Source of the DNA: Arcanobacterium haemolyticum DSM 20595
Lineage (GTDB): Bacteria > Actinomycetota > Actinomycetes > Actinomycetales > Actinomycetaceae
DNA: 64,000 nucleotides
Assembly (NCBI RefSeq): GCF_000092365.1
Contig: NC_014218.1
Location: 682,001 to 746,000 of the forward strand
Reading direction: 5' to 3'
The notes under the pieces were generated by a model. The model was not told the DNA's origin, did not search any database, and saw nothing but the letters and a program-made list of their open reading frames with translations. Made by a program: the position numbers and the translations under genes. Positions 19,437 to 27,368 of the stretch are shown here, piece by piece (position 1 is the stretch's first letter; each line of letters starts with the position of its first letter).

Positions 19437-21320
19437 ATGATTCCAGATTATTGTGTTCCTGATCTGGCCAAAACCGGATCAAGCGTTGTTCTATTATCTG
19501 TAATCGCTGCAGTTGCAGTGGTTGTCGGCTTAGCATTCCTTGTCCGAAAGAAACGTGGCGGGACAGCAATTGTTCTTGGTATGGCACTTGTGGTCAGTGG
19601 CGCGGCGTTGCCAACTCAAACGTTTGCGGCCACAGCAAAACAGTGCCCAGCAGGGTATCACTACGATGCGTCTAAGGATAAGTCAGCTCAGCCTGAAGCT
19701 AAGGCTGGTATCGATCGTCCTGCAAGCGACGAATCGTGGATGGCTCCACGCACAACTTTCACGATGAAGGCAGATGGTTCTACAGGGAAAACTGCGTCAG
19801 GTGAAGAATTGATCAACTGGGATGTTGCTAAGAAGACTCTTCGCGCATACATGAACGCGTCTAAAGAAGGAATCGCAGATAAAAATGATTCACCATATAT
19901 TCGAGACGTCACCTCGATTGCTCGTGATGCAGCCGACAAGGTTGCGGCACAATGTGAAGCCGCAGTAGCCGAAGGTAAGAAGCCTGCCGCAGTGTTCGAT
20001 TCAGATGATACGACTTTGTGGACGTATGACATGGAAGATCACTTCATGAACTTCGCCTTCACCTCGGCCAAGCAACAAGCCTGGTTTGATGCAGGAAATT
20101 ACATGCCAGCAACGCCAGGAATGGTAGATCTCGTCAAGAAAGTCCACAAGGCAGGTTGCCAGATCATCGGCTTGACCGGCCGGAAAACTAACCAGCAGGC
20201 ATATACGATCGCAAACCTTGAGCACGCCGGATACGTTGATGAAGCCGGAAAGCCACTTTTCGTTGATGACTTCTTCTTCACTAAGTTCAAGGACGGGCCA
20301 ATGCCGGATTATCTGGTGAAACAGGGCCGTTGCAACGTAGCAGAAAAGAAGTGTACAACTGTCCAGTTCAAGGCTGGAACACGCCAACATATCCAGGAAG
20401 ATCTGGGTTATACGATTATTGGAAACTTTGGCGATCAATGGTCAGATCTCCAGGGTGGCCAAGCTCAAACATGGGTGAAGTTGCCAAACGCTACATACTA
20501 TTTGCCAAGCCCCAACCTGGACGAAGAATGGGAAGCACGCGATAAAGCTGCCGGGATGGCACCAGATGAAGCCACGTATGTTGTTGCTCCAGATGGTTCC
20601 TCTGGCTCTAAGCCGGGCGTGAAGGATACTGATATTCCAAACATGGATATCGTGAAAAAGACGTTGCGCGAATATTACAAGGCCACAGAAGATAAGAATC
20701 TCAAGCAGTATGTATCCAACAAGGAAGAATCCCCATACGTCGCAGAGCTTACTGCTGTGACTGGCAAGGCTCAGCAAGAAGTTGTTGCGCAATGCCAGGC
20801 GGCTCGCGCTCGCGGCGAAAAGCCAGCCATCACGGTGGATGCCGATGATACAACCCTGTGGACGTATGACATGGAAGAATGGATGGAATTTGCTTTCACA
20901 CCAAAGAAACAAGACGAATACCTCAAGACCAACTATCACGCGCTTCCAGCAGTTCCAGGAATGGTGAACCTGGTTAAAGCAGCAAAGGCAGCAGGCTGTG
21001 AGGTCATTGGGCTTACCGGACGATCTGATGATTTGAAGGAAGTTACCCAACGTAACCTTGAAGAAGTTGGTTATCCAGCCATTGATCCGAGTATTTACTT
21101 CACGAAGAAGTCATCGAAACTGGCAGAACTTCCAGCATGGGTGAGTTGTGCGAAGGAAAAGTGCACAACGATCGAGTTTAAGTCATCTGTGCGCAAGCAT
21201 ATTGAAAACGATCTCGGATACCGGATCGTTGGAAACTTTGGGGATCAGTATTCTGATCTGATCGGGGGATACGCGGACGCCCACTACAAGTTACCGAACC
21301 CAACCTATTATTTGCCGTGA
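19437..21320 (+). CDS. Double-domain HAD acid phosphatase (class IIIB-like), surface protein
   Basis: A 627-aa protein with two homologous HAD phosphatase domains (about 130-360 and 405-627). Each has motif I (DSDDTT at 188-193; DADDTT at 468-473), a shared LWTYDME stretch, motif II-like IGLTGR and a C-terminal NFGDQ(W/Y)SDL acidic motif, so both look catalytic. The N-terminus is odd: LAKTG (10-14), a hydrophobic segment and RKKRGG resemble a sorting signal tail, followed by a second hydrophobic segment with a signal-peptidase-like site (TFAATA). The Shine-Dalgarno GAGGAG precedes ATG 19437. The substrate is unknown; phosphomonoesters are likely. Confidence 0.82.
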   Translation: MIPDYCVPDLAKTGSSVVLLSVIAAVAVVVGLAFLVRKKRGGTAIVLGMALVVSGAALPTQTFAATAKQCPAGYHYDASKDKSAQPEAKAGIDRPASDESWMAPRTTFTMKADGSTGKTASGEELINWDVAKKTLRAYMNASKEGIADKNDSPYIRDVTSIARDAADKVAAQCEAAVAEGKKPAAVFDSDDTTLWTYDMEDHFMNFAFTSAKQQAWFDAGNYMPATPGMVDLVKKVHKAGCQIIGLTGRKTNQQAYTIANLEHAGYVDEAGKPLFVDDFFFTKFKDGPMPDYLVKQGRCNVAEKKCTTVQFKAGTRQHIQEDLGYTIIGNFGDQWSDLQGGQAQTWVKLPNATYYLPSPNLDEEWEARDKAAGMAPDEATYVVAPDGSSGSKPGVKDTDIPNMDIVKKTLREYYKATEDKNLKQYVSNKEESPYVAELTAVTGKAQQEVVAQCQAARARGEKPAITVDADDTTLWTYDMEEWMEFAFTPKKQDEYLKTNYHALPAVPGMVNLVKAAKAAGCEVIGLTGRSDDLKEVTQRNLEEVGYPAIDPSIYFTKKSSKLAELPAWVSCAKEKCTTIEFKSSVRKHIENDLGYRIVGNFGDQYSDLIGGYADAHYKLPNPTYYLP

Positions 21321-21341
21321 TTTAGCGCGTATATAGGTGGA

Positions 21342-21388
21342 TATAAAGGAAAGCGGAGCAGGTGGTATCTGCTCCGCTTTCCTTTATA
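21342..21388 (+). terminator. Strong hairpin terminator after the HAD gene
   Basis: A perfect 19-bp stem (21342-21360 with 21370-21388) around a 9-nt loop, 21 bp after the stop codon. It isolates the phosphatase gene from the lipoprotein array. Confidence 0.8.
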
Positions 21389-21481
21389 TAGAGCATAGAC
21401 ATATTTTAAGGTTTAGATGATAATAAAAGATAAAAATGTGACTCGGTTTTACTCAGTGGTGAGTAGAACATAGGAGAAAGA

Positions 21482-22428
21482 ATGAAAAGAAGAATTAGCA
21501 TCGTTACGGTATGTTGTTTGGTTGGTTTAGGCGCGTGTGGTGCAATCGGGGACTCGGCAGATAACGCGTCTGAAGGTTCCGTTTCGTCATCTGGGCTTAA
21601 TCTTAGCGCTGAGGTTGATAAGAATACGTGGACGGTGACGTTGCCGTGGGATCGGTATACGATGACAGACGAAGAACGCATTATTCTTGCTTCTGCTGAA
21701 ACATTTGGTTTAGCGGAATGTACACGTAAAAATGGGGAAGGTGTTGCGTGGACTGCAACATTGCCTGAGGCATTAAAAGGTGTTAATCCCCATGTGTTTA
21801 TGGAGTTCGGGCCGTGGACAAAAGAAATGGCGCAACAATACGGGTTTTCTTCTGCTGAATTCTCTGATACGCCAATTTTGGGACGTGATCTTAAGCCTAA
21901 AAGTAAAAAGCAGCGTGAAAAAGAAGTTAAAGGCATGAAGAGCAATGCCTCTTTTCAGAACGAGACCGCGAGCTGATGCATGAAAAATGCGATTCTTATC
22001 CGCAAGTTAAACGATTTGCTATTGCACAAGTTGATTCACAAGGTCCATGGACAAAACCTTTATCCGATACTCGCGATCAAATTTTTGAAGATGTCCGTGG
22101 TAAAGAAATCGTTGCCGAATTAGCACAGTGTTTTATCAAGAAAGGGCTTAAGCCTATTGAGGGCATCCCCGGTTATATAGAAGGGGTGAGTCCACAACGT
22201 AACCCGACTCCAGAGACTATTGAAGCCGCGTTGAAGGCGGTGGAGTGTCAGGAGGAGACTGATGCTACTCCTCGGTTGGCGCAGGTGTGGGCTGATTTAC
22301 AGGCTCCTATTATTAAAAAGTATGCTAAGGAGTTGGTTGCTCAGCGGCGTGTGATTGATGAACGTATTGCAGAGGCTAAGAAGTATATTCATGCTCATCC
22401 TGAATTGCTAGAACCTCCTAGTAAATAA
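21482..22428 (+). pseudogene. Array lipoprotein LP1, split by a one-base frameshift
   Basis: Two reading frames, 21482-21976 (164 aa) and 21976-22428 (150 aa), overlap at TGATG and together match the intact lipoproteins at 22976 and 24515. The first has a lipobox (GLGAC, Cys19) and the family motifs AECTR and EFGPW. The second has KCDSYP, KKGLK and the conserved C-terminal helix. Adding one T to the TTTT run at 21952-21955 joins them through NASFSERDRELMHEK, which aligns with the paralogues. Either a true pseudogene, a phase-variable or recoded gene, or a sequencing error. Family function unknown. Confidence 0.8.
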
Positions 22429-22541
22429 CGGTTGACTATTTTGTGTTTTGATAAAAATGCTTGTTTTTCGGGGGCATATTTTATTCTGTTTCTTGTAGGC
22501 GATTTCGTCTACAGTTCAAACCGTATTCAAAGGAGAATATT

Positions 22542-22967
22542 GTGAAACTCAAGAAAAGCATTGGTGCTGTACTTGCCACGCTTGCAGTAAGCTCAACAGG
22601 CCTTATCGCATTGGCTCCAATCACAAGTGCCGGGGTGGAGAACTGTCAGCTGGGAGCGGCATGCTTATGGTCAGATTATGATTCCAATGGGTTCAAAGCG
22701 TGGAATGAAGACCCAGAATCTCAGGTTCATTCATCAATAGACAACAAGTCGAAATCGGCAGCGGCTAACGGTGCTTCATGTAGTGCGACTTATTTTTATG
22801 ACTTCTATCGTGGTCGTACCGGTAGTTATTTCATTCTCAACAGTAAAACCCGAATTGGGACAAACTTCAGGGATCCTGATCTTTCCAATGGGGCTGGTAT
22901 CGGGAAATATCGTTATCAGAACTGGGAAAATCAAGTAAGTAATATAACATTTTCTGATTGTCGTTAG
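22542..22967 (+). CDS. Secreted small I36-like (protease-inhibitor fold) protein, copy A
   Basis: A 141-aa protein from GTG 22542 (Shine-Dalgarno AAAGGAGAA); the longer upstream frame lacks a start signal. A Sec signal peptide (LKKSIGAVLATLAVSSTG, cleavage near TSAG) precedes a domain of about 105 residues with four Cys. CQLGAACLW and the aromatic/Gly pattern after it resemble the peptidase inhibitor I36 family, whose known member (SMPI) inhibits metalloproteases with a crystallin-like fold. Very similar to the protein at 24059. It sits between LP1 and LP2; the LP2 Shine-Dalgarno overlaps its stop. Inhibition is not shown by the sequence. Confidence 0.7.
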   Translation: MKLKKSIGAVLATLAVSSTGLIALAPITSAGVENCQLGAACLWSDYDSNGFKAWNEDPESQVHSSIDNKSKSAAANGASCSATYFYDFYRGRTGSYFILNSKTRIGTNFRDPDLSNGAGIGKYRYQNWENQVSNITFSDCR

Positions 22968-22975
22968 GGGGAACT

Positions 22976-23941
22976 GTGGTAGAGGATAAGTCGTCTAAGT
23001 TGTTTAATAGAATAATTGGAGTAGTAGCTGTCTCTGTTGTAACGGCGATGGGTGGTTGTTCTTCTACCAGTTTGCCTGGTGGGGAAACGCATGTTTCCTC
23101 ACCAGGCGTGAACGTGGGTATAGATGTCGATCGAAAGGCTTCGACAATCATCGTTCCTTCTGAGCGTTACATGGCCACCGAAAAGGAAATGGAAGTTTTG
23201 ACTTCGGCTACGTCTGTTGCGTTGGCTGAATGTACTCGCGATAAGGACTTAGATATTCGTTGGACTGGGCAATCGTCGGGAATTTTGTATTCTCGTCCAG
23301 AAGATATTTTCATTGAGTTTGGTCCTTGGGTTAAGGAAACCACTAGTCGTTATGGTTTTACGAGTCCATATATTGGACATAAGGCGAAAGGAAAGTCTGG
23401 TGCGGTGGATATTGTTCCAGGAGCGAGGGAACAAAGTTTTCGAGCAATGGATGCAAATTCTAAATATACGGATGCGCAGATGGAGAAGATGTGGAAAGAA
23501 TGCGGTGATCATCCTTCGGTGAAGAAATTTAATGTTGAATCCGTTAATCAGGATGGGCCATGGGTGAATGAGTTGTCTAATACTCGGATGGTGTTGTTTG
23601 ATGATCCGCGGGCGAAGGCGATTGCTGGTGAGTTGGGGGCGTGTTTTGTAAAGAAGGGGTTGAAGATGAGTTCTGAGGCCCCTGGTTATGTCGATGGTAT
23701 TAATGGTTTTGATGAGCCTACGCAGGAGAGTATTGAGGCAGCGTTGAAGGCGGTGGAGTGTCAGGAGGAGACTGATGCTACTCCTCGGTTGGCGCAGGTG
23801 TGGGCTGATTTACAGGCTCCTATTATTAAAAAGTATGCCAAGGAATTAGCTGCTCAGCGGCGTGTGATTGATGAGCGTATCGCCGAGGCTAAGAAGTATG
23901 TTCATGCTCATCCTGAATTGCTAGAACCTCCTAGTAAATGA
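22976..23941 (+). CDS. Array lipoprotein LP2, unknown function
   Basis: A 321-aa lipoprotein from GTG 22976 with AGGGGGA just upstream; the frame is open from TTG 22958. The lipobox is AMGGC (Cys28). Conserved with its paralogues: a SERYMAT/PWDRY stretch, AECTR, FIEFGPW, ECGDHP, ACFVKKGLK and a Cys-containing C-terminal helix (VECQEETDATPRL). Four non-lipid Cys suggest two disulfides. Parts are identical in DNA to LP3 and LP1, pointing to gene conversion. No known domain recognised. It is paired with an upstream I36-like gene. Confidence 0.75.
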   Translation: MVEDKSSKLFNRIIGVVAVSVVTAMGGCSSTSLPGGETHVSSPGVNVGIDVDRKASTIIVPSERYMATEKEMEVLTSATSVALAECTRDKDLDIRWTGQSSGILYSRPEDIFIEFGPWVKETTSRYGFTSPYIGHKAKGKSGAVDIVPGAREQSFRAMDANSKYTDAQMEKMWKECGDHPSVKKFNVESVNQDGPWVNELSNTRMVLFDDPRAKAIAGELGACFVKKGLKMSSEAPGYVDGINGFDEPTQESIEAALKAVECQEETDATPRLAQVWADLQAPIIKKYAKELAAQRRVIDERIAEAKKYVHAHPELLEPPSK

Positions 23942-24058
23942 GGATTAAGTAGTTTAGGTTTTAGTTACAAGAAATTCTTGTTTTTTCAAAAATACAAGTG
24001 TTGCGATTTGTGTGTCAAACAATGAAGTTTGATATAAAACGAGTTTATGAAGGAAAGT

Positions 24059-24484
24059 ATGATGAAATCTCGGAAAGTTTTAGGTTCCTTGATGGCTGTG
24101 TTGGCTCTTGGTGGGACCAGTTTTGTTGCTACGATTCCAGCGGCCGAGGCTTCGGATAGTTCATGCCCTGTTGGTGCTTCTTGCGTGTGGACGGGGAAAG
24201 GTTACACCGGCATTAAGGGGCGGAATTATGATCATTCCTCTCCAGTACATGAGAGTATTAATAATCAAGGAAAGTCTGCTGCTGCAAACGGGGCAACTTG
24301 TAAGAAAACGAGGTTTTATGATTACACGTGGGGTAATTCGGGTAGTTTCTTCATTCTGCATAGCGAATCGATAGTAGGTACGAATTATCGAGATCCTGAC
24401 CTGTCTAATGGGGCTGGTGTTGGTGATTATGCACATGAGAACTGGGAAAATAGGGTTAGTCGAATTACGTACGTGTGTGACTAA
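24059..24484 (+). CDS. Secreted small I36-like protein, copy B
   Basis: A 141-aa paralogue of the protein at 22542, equal in length when started at ATG 24059 (ATG 24062 also possible; Shine-Dalgarno AAGGAAAG). Signal peptide SLMAVLALGGTSFVATIPA, then a mature domain with four Cys at matching places (SSCPVGASCVW, ATCKK, YVCD). It shares SAAANGA, RDPDLSNGAG and NWEN with copy A. Adjacent to LP3, which begins 30 bp after the stop. The I36 assignment rests on the Cys-x-x-Gly-x-x-Cys start and the size. Confidence 0.7.
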   Translation: MMKSRKVLGSLMAVLALGGTSFVATIPAAEASDSSCPVGASCVWTGKGYTGIKGRNYDHSSPVHESINNQGKSAAANGATCKKTRFYDYTWGNSGSFFILHSESIVGTNYRDPDLSNGAGVGDYAHENWENRVSRITYVCD

Positions 24485-24514
24485 TTGTTGATGTTTGCTA
24501 GGGAGGGGCGTTCT

Positions 24515-25462
24515 GTGTATAGACGTGGTGTTGTTGTGGGTGTGCTTTTGGGTGTGTTGTTAGTATGTGGGGCGTGTTCTCCTGCTGCTTCGGATGGTGG
24601 AGTGGATGGTTCTGCTTCACCATCTGGGGTGGATGTTTCTGCGAAGATTGATCGTGATTCGTGGATGATTGAGTTGCCGTGGGATAGGTATAAGCTTACG
24701 GAAGAAGATCAAAATTATTTGCTGTCAGCGGGTTCGATGGCGTTGGCGGAGTGTACTCGGACTAAGTTGGATGGGGTAGCGTGGACGGGGTTTCCGCCTG
24801 AGGTGCTTATGTCGGTTAATCCTCCGGTGTTTAGTGAGTTTGGTCCGTGGCGTAAAGAGATGGCGCAACAGTTTGGTTTTACGCGGGTTGCTGATTCGGG
24901 TAAACCGATTGCTGGCCGTGGACTCCAAGCGCGAAGCGCAGAAAATAAAGAAGCTTGGAAGAGCCGGTCAGAATCGAATACTGAAATGCTTGAAAAAGCT
25001 AGGGAAAAGATTCATAGCACTTGTGATTCCTATCCGCTTGTTGCCAAGTTTGCGGTTAAAGAGTTGGATGATTCGGGGCCGTGGAAGGCTGAGTTGTCTA
25101 ATACTCGGATGGTGTTGTTTGATGATCCGCGGGCGAAGGCGATTGCTGGTGAGTTGGATGCGTGTTTCGTGAAGAAGGGGTTGAAGACGAGTTCTGAGGT
25201 TCCGGGTTTTGTTGAGGGCGTGGATAGTTTTATTGAGCCTACGCAGGAAACTATAGGGATTGCGTTGAAGGCAGCAGAGTGCCAAGAAGAGACTGATGCT
25301 ACTCCTCGGTTGGCGCAGGTGTGGGCTGATTTACAGGCTCCTATTATTAAAAAGTATGCCAAGGAATTGGTGGCTCAGCGGCGTGTGATTGATGAACGTA
25401 TCGCCGAGGCTAAGAAGTATATTCATGACCATCCTGAACTACTAGAACTACCAAAAGAATAA
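24515..25462 (+). CDS. Array lipoprotein LP3, unknown function
   Basis: A 315-aa lipoprotein. The frame is open from TTG 24485, but GTG 24515 gives a clean signal peptide ending in the lipobox VCGAC (Cys21). It has the same motif order as LP2: LPWDRYKLT, AECTR, FSEFGPW, TCDSYP, ACFVKKGLK, AECQEETDATPRL. Third and intact-looking member of the array. The adaptor gene starts 5 bp after its stop, so LP3 is probably co-transcribed with the exporter. Confidence 0.75.
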   Translation: MYRRGVVVGVLLGVLLVCGACSPAASDGGVDGSASPSGVDVSAKIDRDSWMIELPWDRYKLTEEDQNYLLSAGSMALAECTRTKLDGVAWTGFPPEVLMSVNPPVFSEFGPWRKEMAQQFGFTRVADSGKPIAGRGLQARSAENKEAWKSRSESNTEMLEKAREKIHSTCDSYPLVAKFAVKELDDSGPWKAELSNTRMVLFDDPRAKAIAGELDACFVKKGLKTSSEVPGFVEGVDSFIEPTQETIGIALKAAECQEETDATPRLAQVWADLQAPIIKKYAKELVAQRRVIDERIAEAKKYIHDHPELLELPKE

Positions 25463-25467
25463 TAAAT

Positions 25468-26706
25468 ATGAACAGCGAAGAAACAACACAATCACACAAA
25501 AGACGCTACATGTGGATCATTGCCACAGTTATCACTGCTATAGCGGTACTCGTTGCCACATTTCTCCTTGGTAGATTTGTGCGTTCAAATAACGATGAAG
25601 CAATCGGAAATGCACAACATAAGCCTGAAATAACAGCTAAAGTAGAAAACCGCGATTTTCCGGCTGAACCCACCGAAGTAAAAGGAAAAGTCCATTTAGG
25701 GTCCACCTTCCCCGTCACCGTCACTGCCGGTGAAGGTGGGCAAGCAATCGTTACCGCAACCCCGCGCTCCGTAGGGGACACCATCTCATCAGGTGAGCTC
25801 ATCGCATACGTATCTGGGCGCCCAGTTATTGCATTGGATCTGCCGTTTGACATGTACCGAGACATCAAAACAGGCGATACTGGAGCGGACGTTAAAGAAC
25901 TACAGCGAGCACTTATGCGCCTTGGTCTCTACCATGGAGTCATTGATGGTGAATACGGCCAACTCACAGCCAATAGTGTAAAGAATCTTTACAAGCGAGT
26001 TGGGGCAGTACTACCAGAAGCGTCACAAGAAACAGAAACCCCATCAGCCGGAGCACAGAACCAGCCCCAAGATAAACAAAACATAGAAGGAGCCGCAGAA
26101 CAACCGGCCAAACCTGCCCCCCGAAAACCAAATCTACCTACCATTAAAGCAAATGAGATCGTCTCGCTAACATCGGGAAGCGCACATCTCATCGAAATTG
26201 CTCCCGTCAATACCCGAATCAGTGCAGAAAAACCACTTGCAAAGTTACGCAGCGGACAAGCAGTAGCAGTTGCACGAGTAGGCGTAGGGGATAAGGAACT
26301 TTTTAGCGTTGGCGCTACCGTCGACCTCACCTCTACCGGATCAGTAGACAAACAACACGCCACCATCACAGCAATAAGTGAGTTCAAGAACCCAGAAGAG
26401 AACTCGGAATCTCCGCTTCCAGGACACGACGTTACCGTTAATCTACCAGCCGAAGGCTACACCGATGGGCAAGACGTCACCCTTTCTATTGCTAACACTG
26501 AACGGCAAGCAGTATCGGGACTCACTGTCCCACTCAGTGCCCTACGTGAAGATACAGGGAAAACATACGTGCTAGTCAAAGACCCAGCCGTGAAACCTAA
26601 TGGAGTGAAGAAAATAGATGTTACTGTGGGGCGAACCTTTGATGGTTTTGCTCTTGTAAATAGCGAACAACTCCATGATGGCGACACCGTGGTACTAGCC
26701 CAATGA
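25468..26706 (+). CDS. Membrane-anchored adaptor with peptidoglycan-binding domain (MacA/HlyD-like)
   Basis: A 412-aa protein: cytosolic N-terminus, one membrane helix (about 15-36), an adaptor-like beta domain, a PG_binding_1 domain (GDTGADVKELQRALMRLG, about 136-180), a Pro/Gln-rich linker and a C-terminal beta-barrel-like region (LTVPLSALREDTGKTYVLV) typical of membrane fusion proteins. Such adaptors accompany ABC-2/FtsX exporters in actinobacteria, often beside bacteriocin-type genes. It overlaps the ATPase start by four bases (ATGA). Confidence 0.83.
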   Translation: MNSEETTQSHKRRYMWIIATVITAIAVLVATFLLGRFVRSNNDEAIGNAQHKPEITAKVENRDFPAEPTEVKGKVHLGSTFPVTVTAGEGGQAIVTATPRSVGDTISSGELIAYVSGRPVIALDLPFDMYRDIKTGDTGADVKELQRALMRLGLYHGVIDGEYGQLTANSVKNLYKRVGAVLPEASQETETPSAGAQNQPQDKQNIEGAAEQPAKPAPRKPNLPTIKANEIVSLTSGSAHLIEIAPVNTRISAEKPLAKLRSGQAVAVARVGVGDKELFSVGATVDLTSTGSVDKQHATITAISEFKNPEENSESPLPGHDVTVNLPAEGYTDGQDVTLSIANTERQAVSGLTVPLSALREDTGKTYVLVKDPAVKPNGVKKIDVTVGRTFDGFALVNSEQLHDGDTVVLAQ

Positions 26707-27368
26707 GCGTACTCAAACTGCGTGACATCCGCAAAACATACGATGTACATCCACCCGTCCCTGTACTTCACGGCGTTGATCTTGACGTAGAAGCCGGAGA
26801 ACGCGTTGCAATTGTTGGATATTCAGGAGCCGGAAAATCCACCCTCCTTAACATCATGGGACTCCTGGATGAAGCAACGTCAGGAGAATACGAACTTGAC
26901 GGGCACCTTACCTCCAAGTTAAGTGCGCGCAAACGCGACAAACTCCGTGCAGATGTGCTCGGATTCGTATTCCAGGACTATCATGTTCTCGGACACCGAA
27001 CTGTGCGAGAAAACCTCGATATTAAACTTGCCATCGCAGGAGTTGACCCCTCCGAACGTGACAGTGTTGTAGACGAAGCCCTTGCCAATGTGGGACTTAC
27101 AGAACGAAAAGACTCCCTTTCACGTTTCCTCTCAGGCGGCGAAAAACAACGCCTAGCCATCGCACGCGCAATCATCACACACCCGCGAGTATTGCTCGCC
27201 GACGAACCAACAGGAAACCTCGACTCAGTCAACGCTAAAACCGTTCTCGATCTCTTCGACCAACAAGCAGCAAACGGCGTCGCGATCGTCGTCATCACCC
27301 ACGATGATCGACTATCCTCCTGGGCACAACGCGTCCTGCGCCTCAAGGACGGAAAAATCTATGAATAA
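26703..27368 (+). CDS. ABC transporter ATP-binding protein (MacB/LolD type)
   Basis: A 221-aa ATPase with Walker A GYSGAGKST, Q-loop FVFQDYHVLGHRTV, signature LSGGEKQRLAIARA, Walker B VLLADEPTGNLD and H-loop VVITHD. The TGNLD ending and small size place it with MacB/LolD/FtsE-type ATPases that pair with FtsX-like permeases. It overlaps the adaptor by 4 bp and the permease by 8 bp. Confidence 0.92.
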   Translation: MSVLKLRDIRKTYDVHPPVPVLHGVDLDVEAGERVAIVGYSGAGKSTLLNIMGLLDEATSGEYELDGHLTSKLSARKRDKLRADVLGFVFQDYHVLGHRTVRENLDIKLAIAGVDPSERDSVVDEALANVGLTERKDSLSRFLSGGEKQRLAIARAIITHPRVLLADEPTGNLDSVNAKTVLDLFDQQAANGVAIVVITHDDRLSSWAQRVLRLKDGKIYE

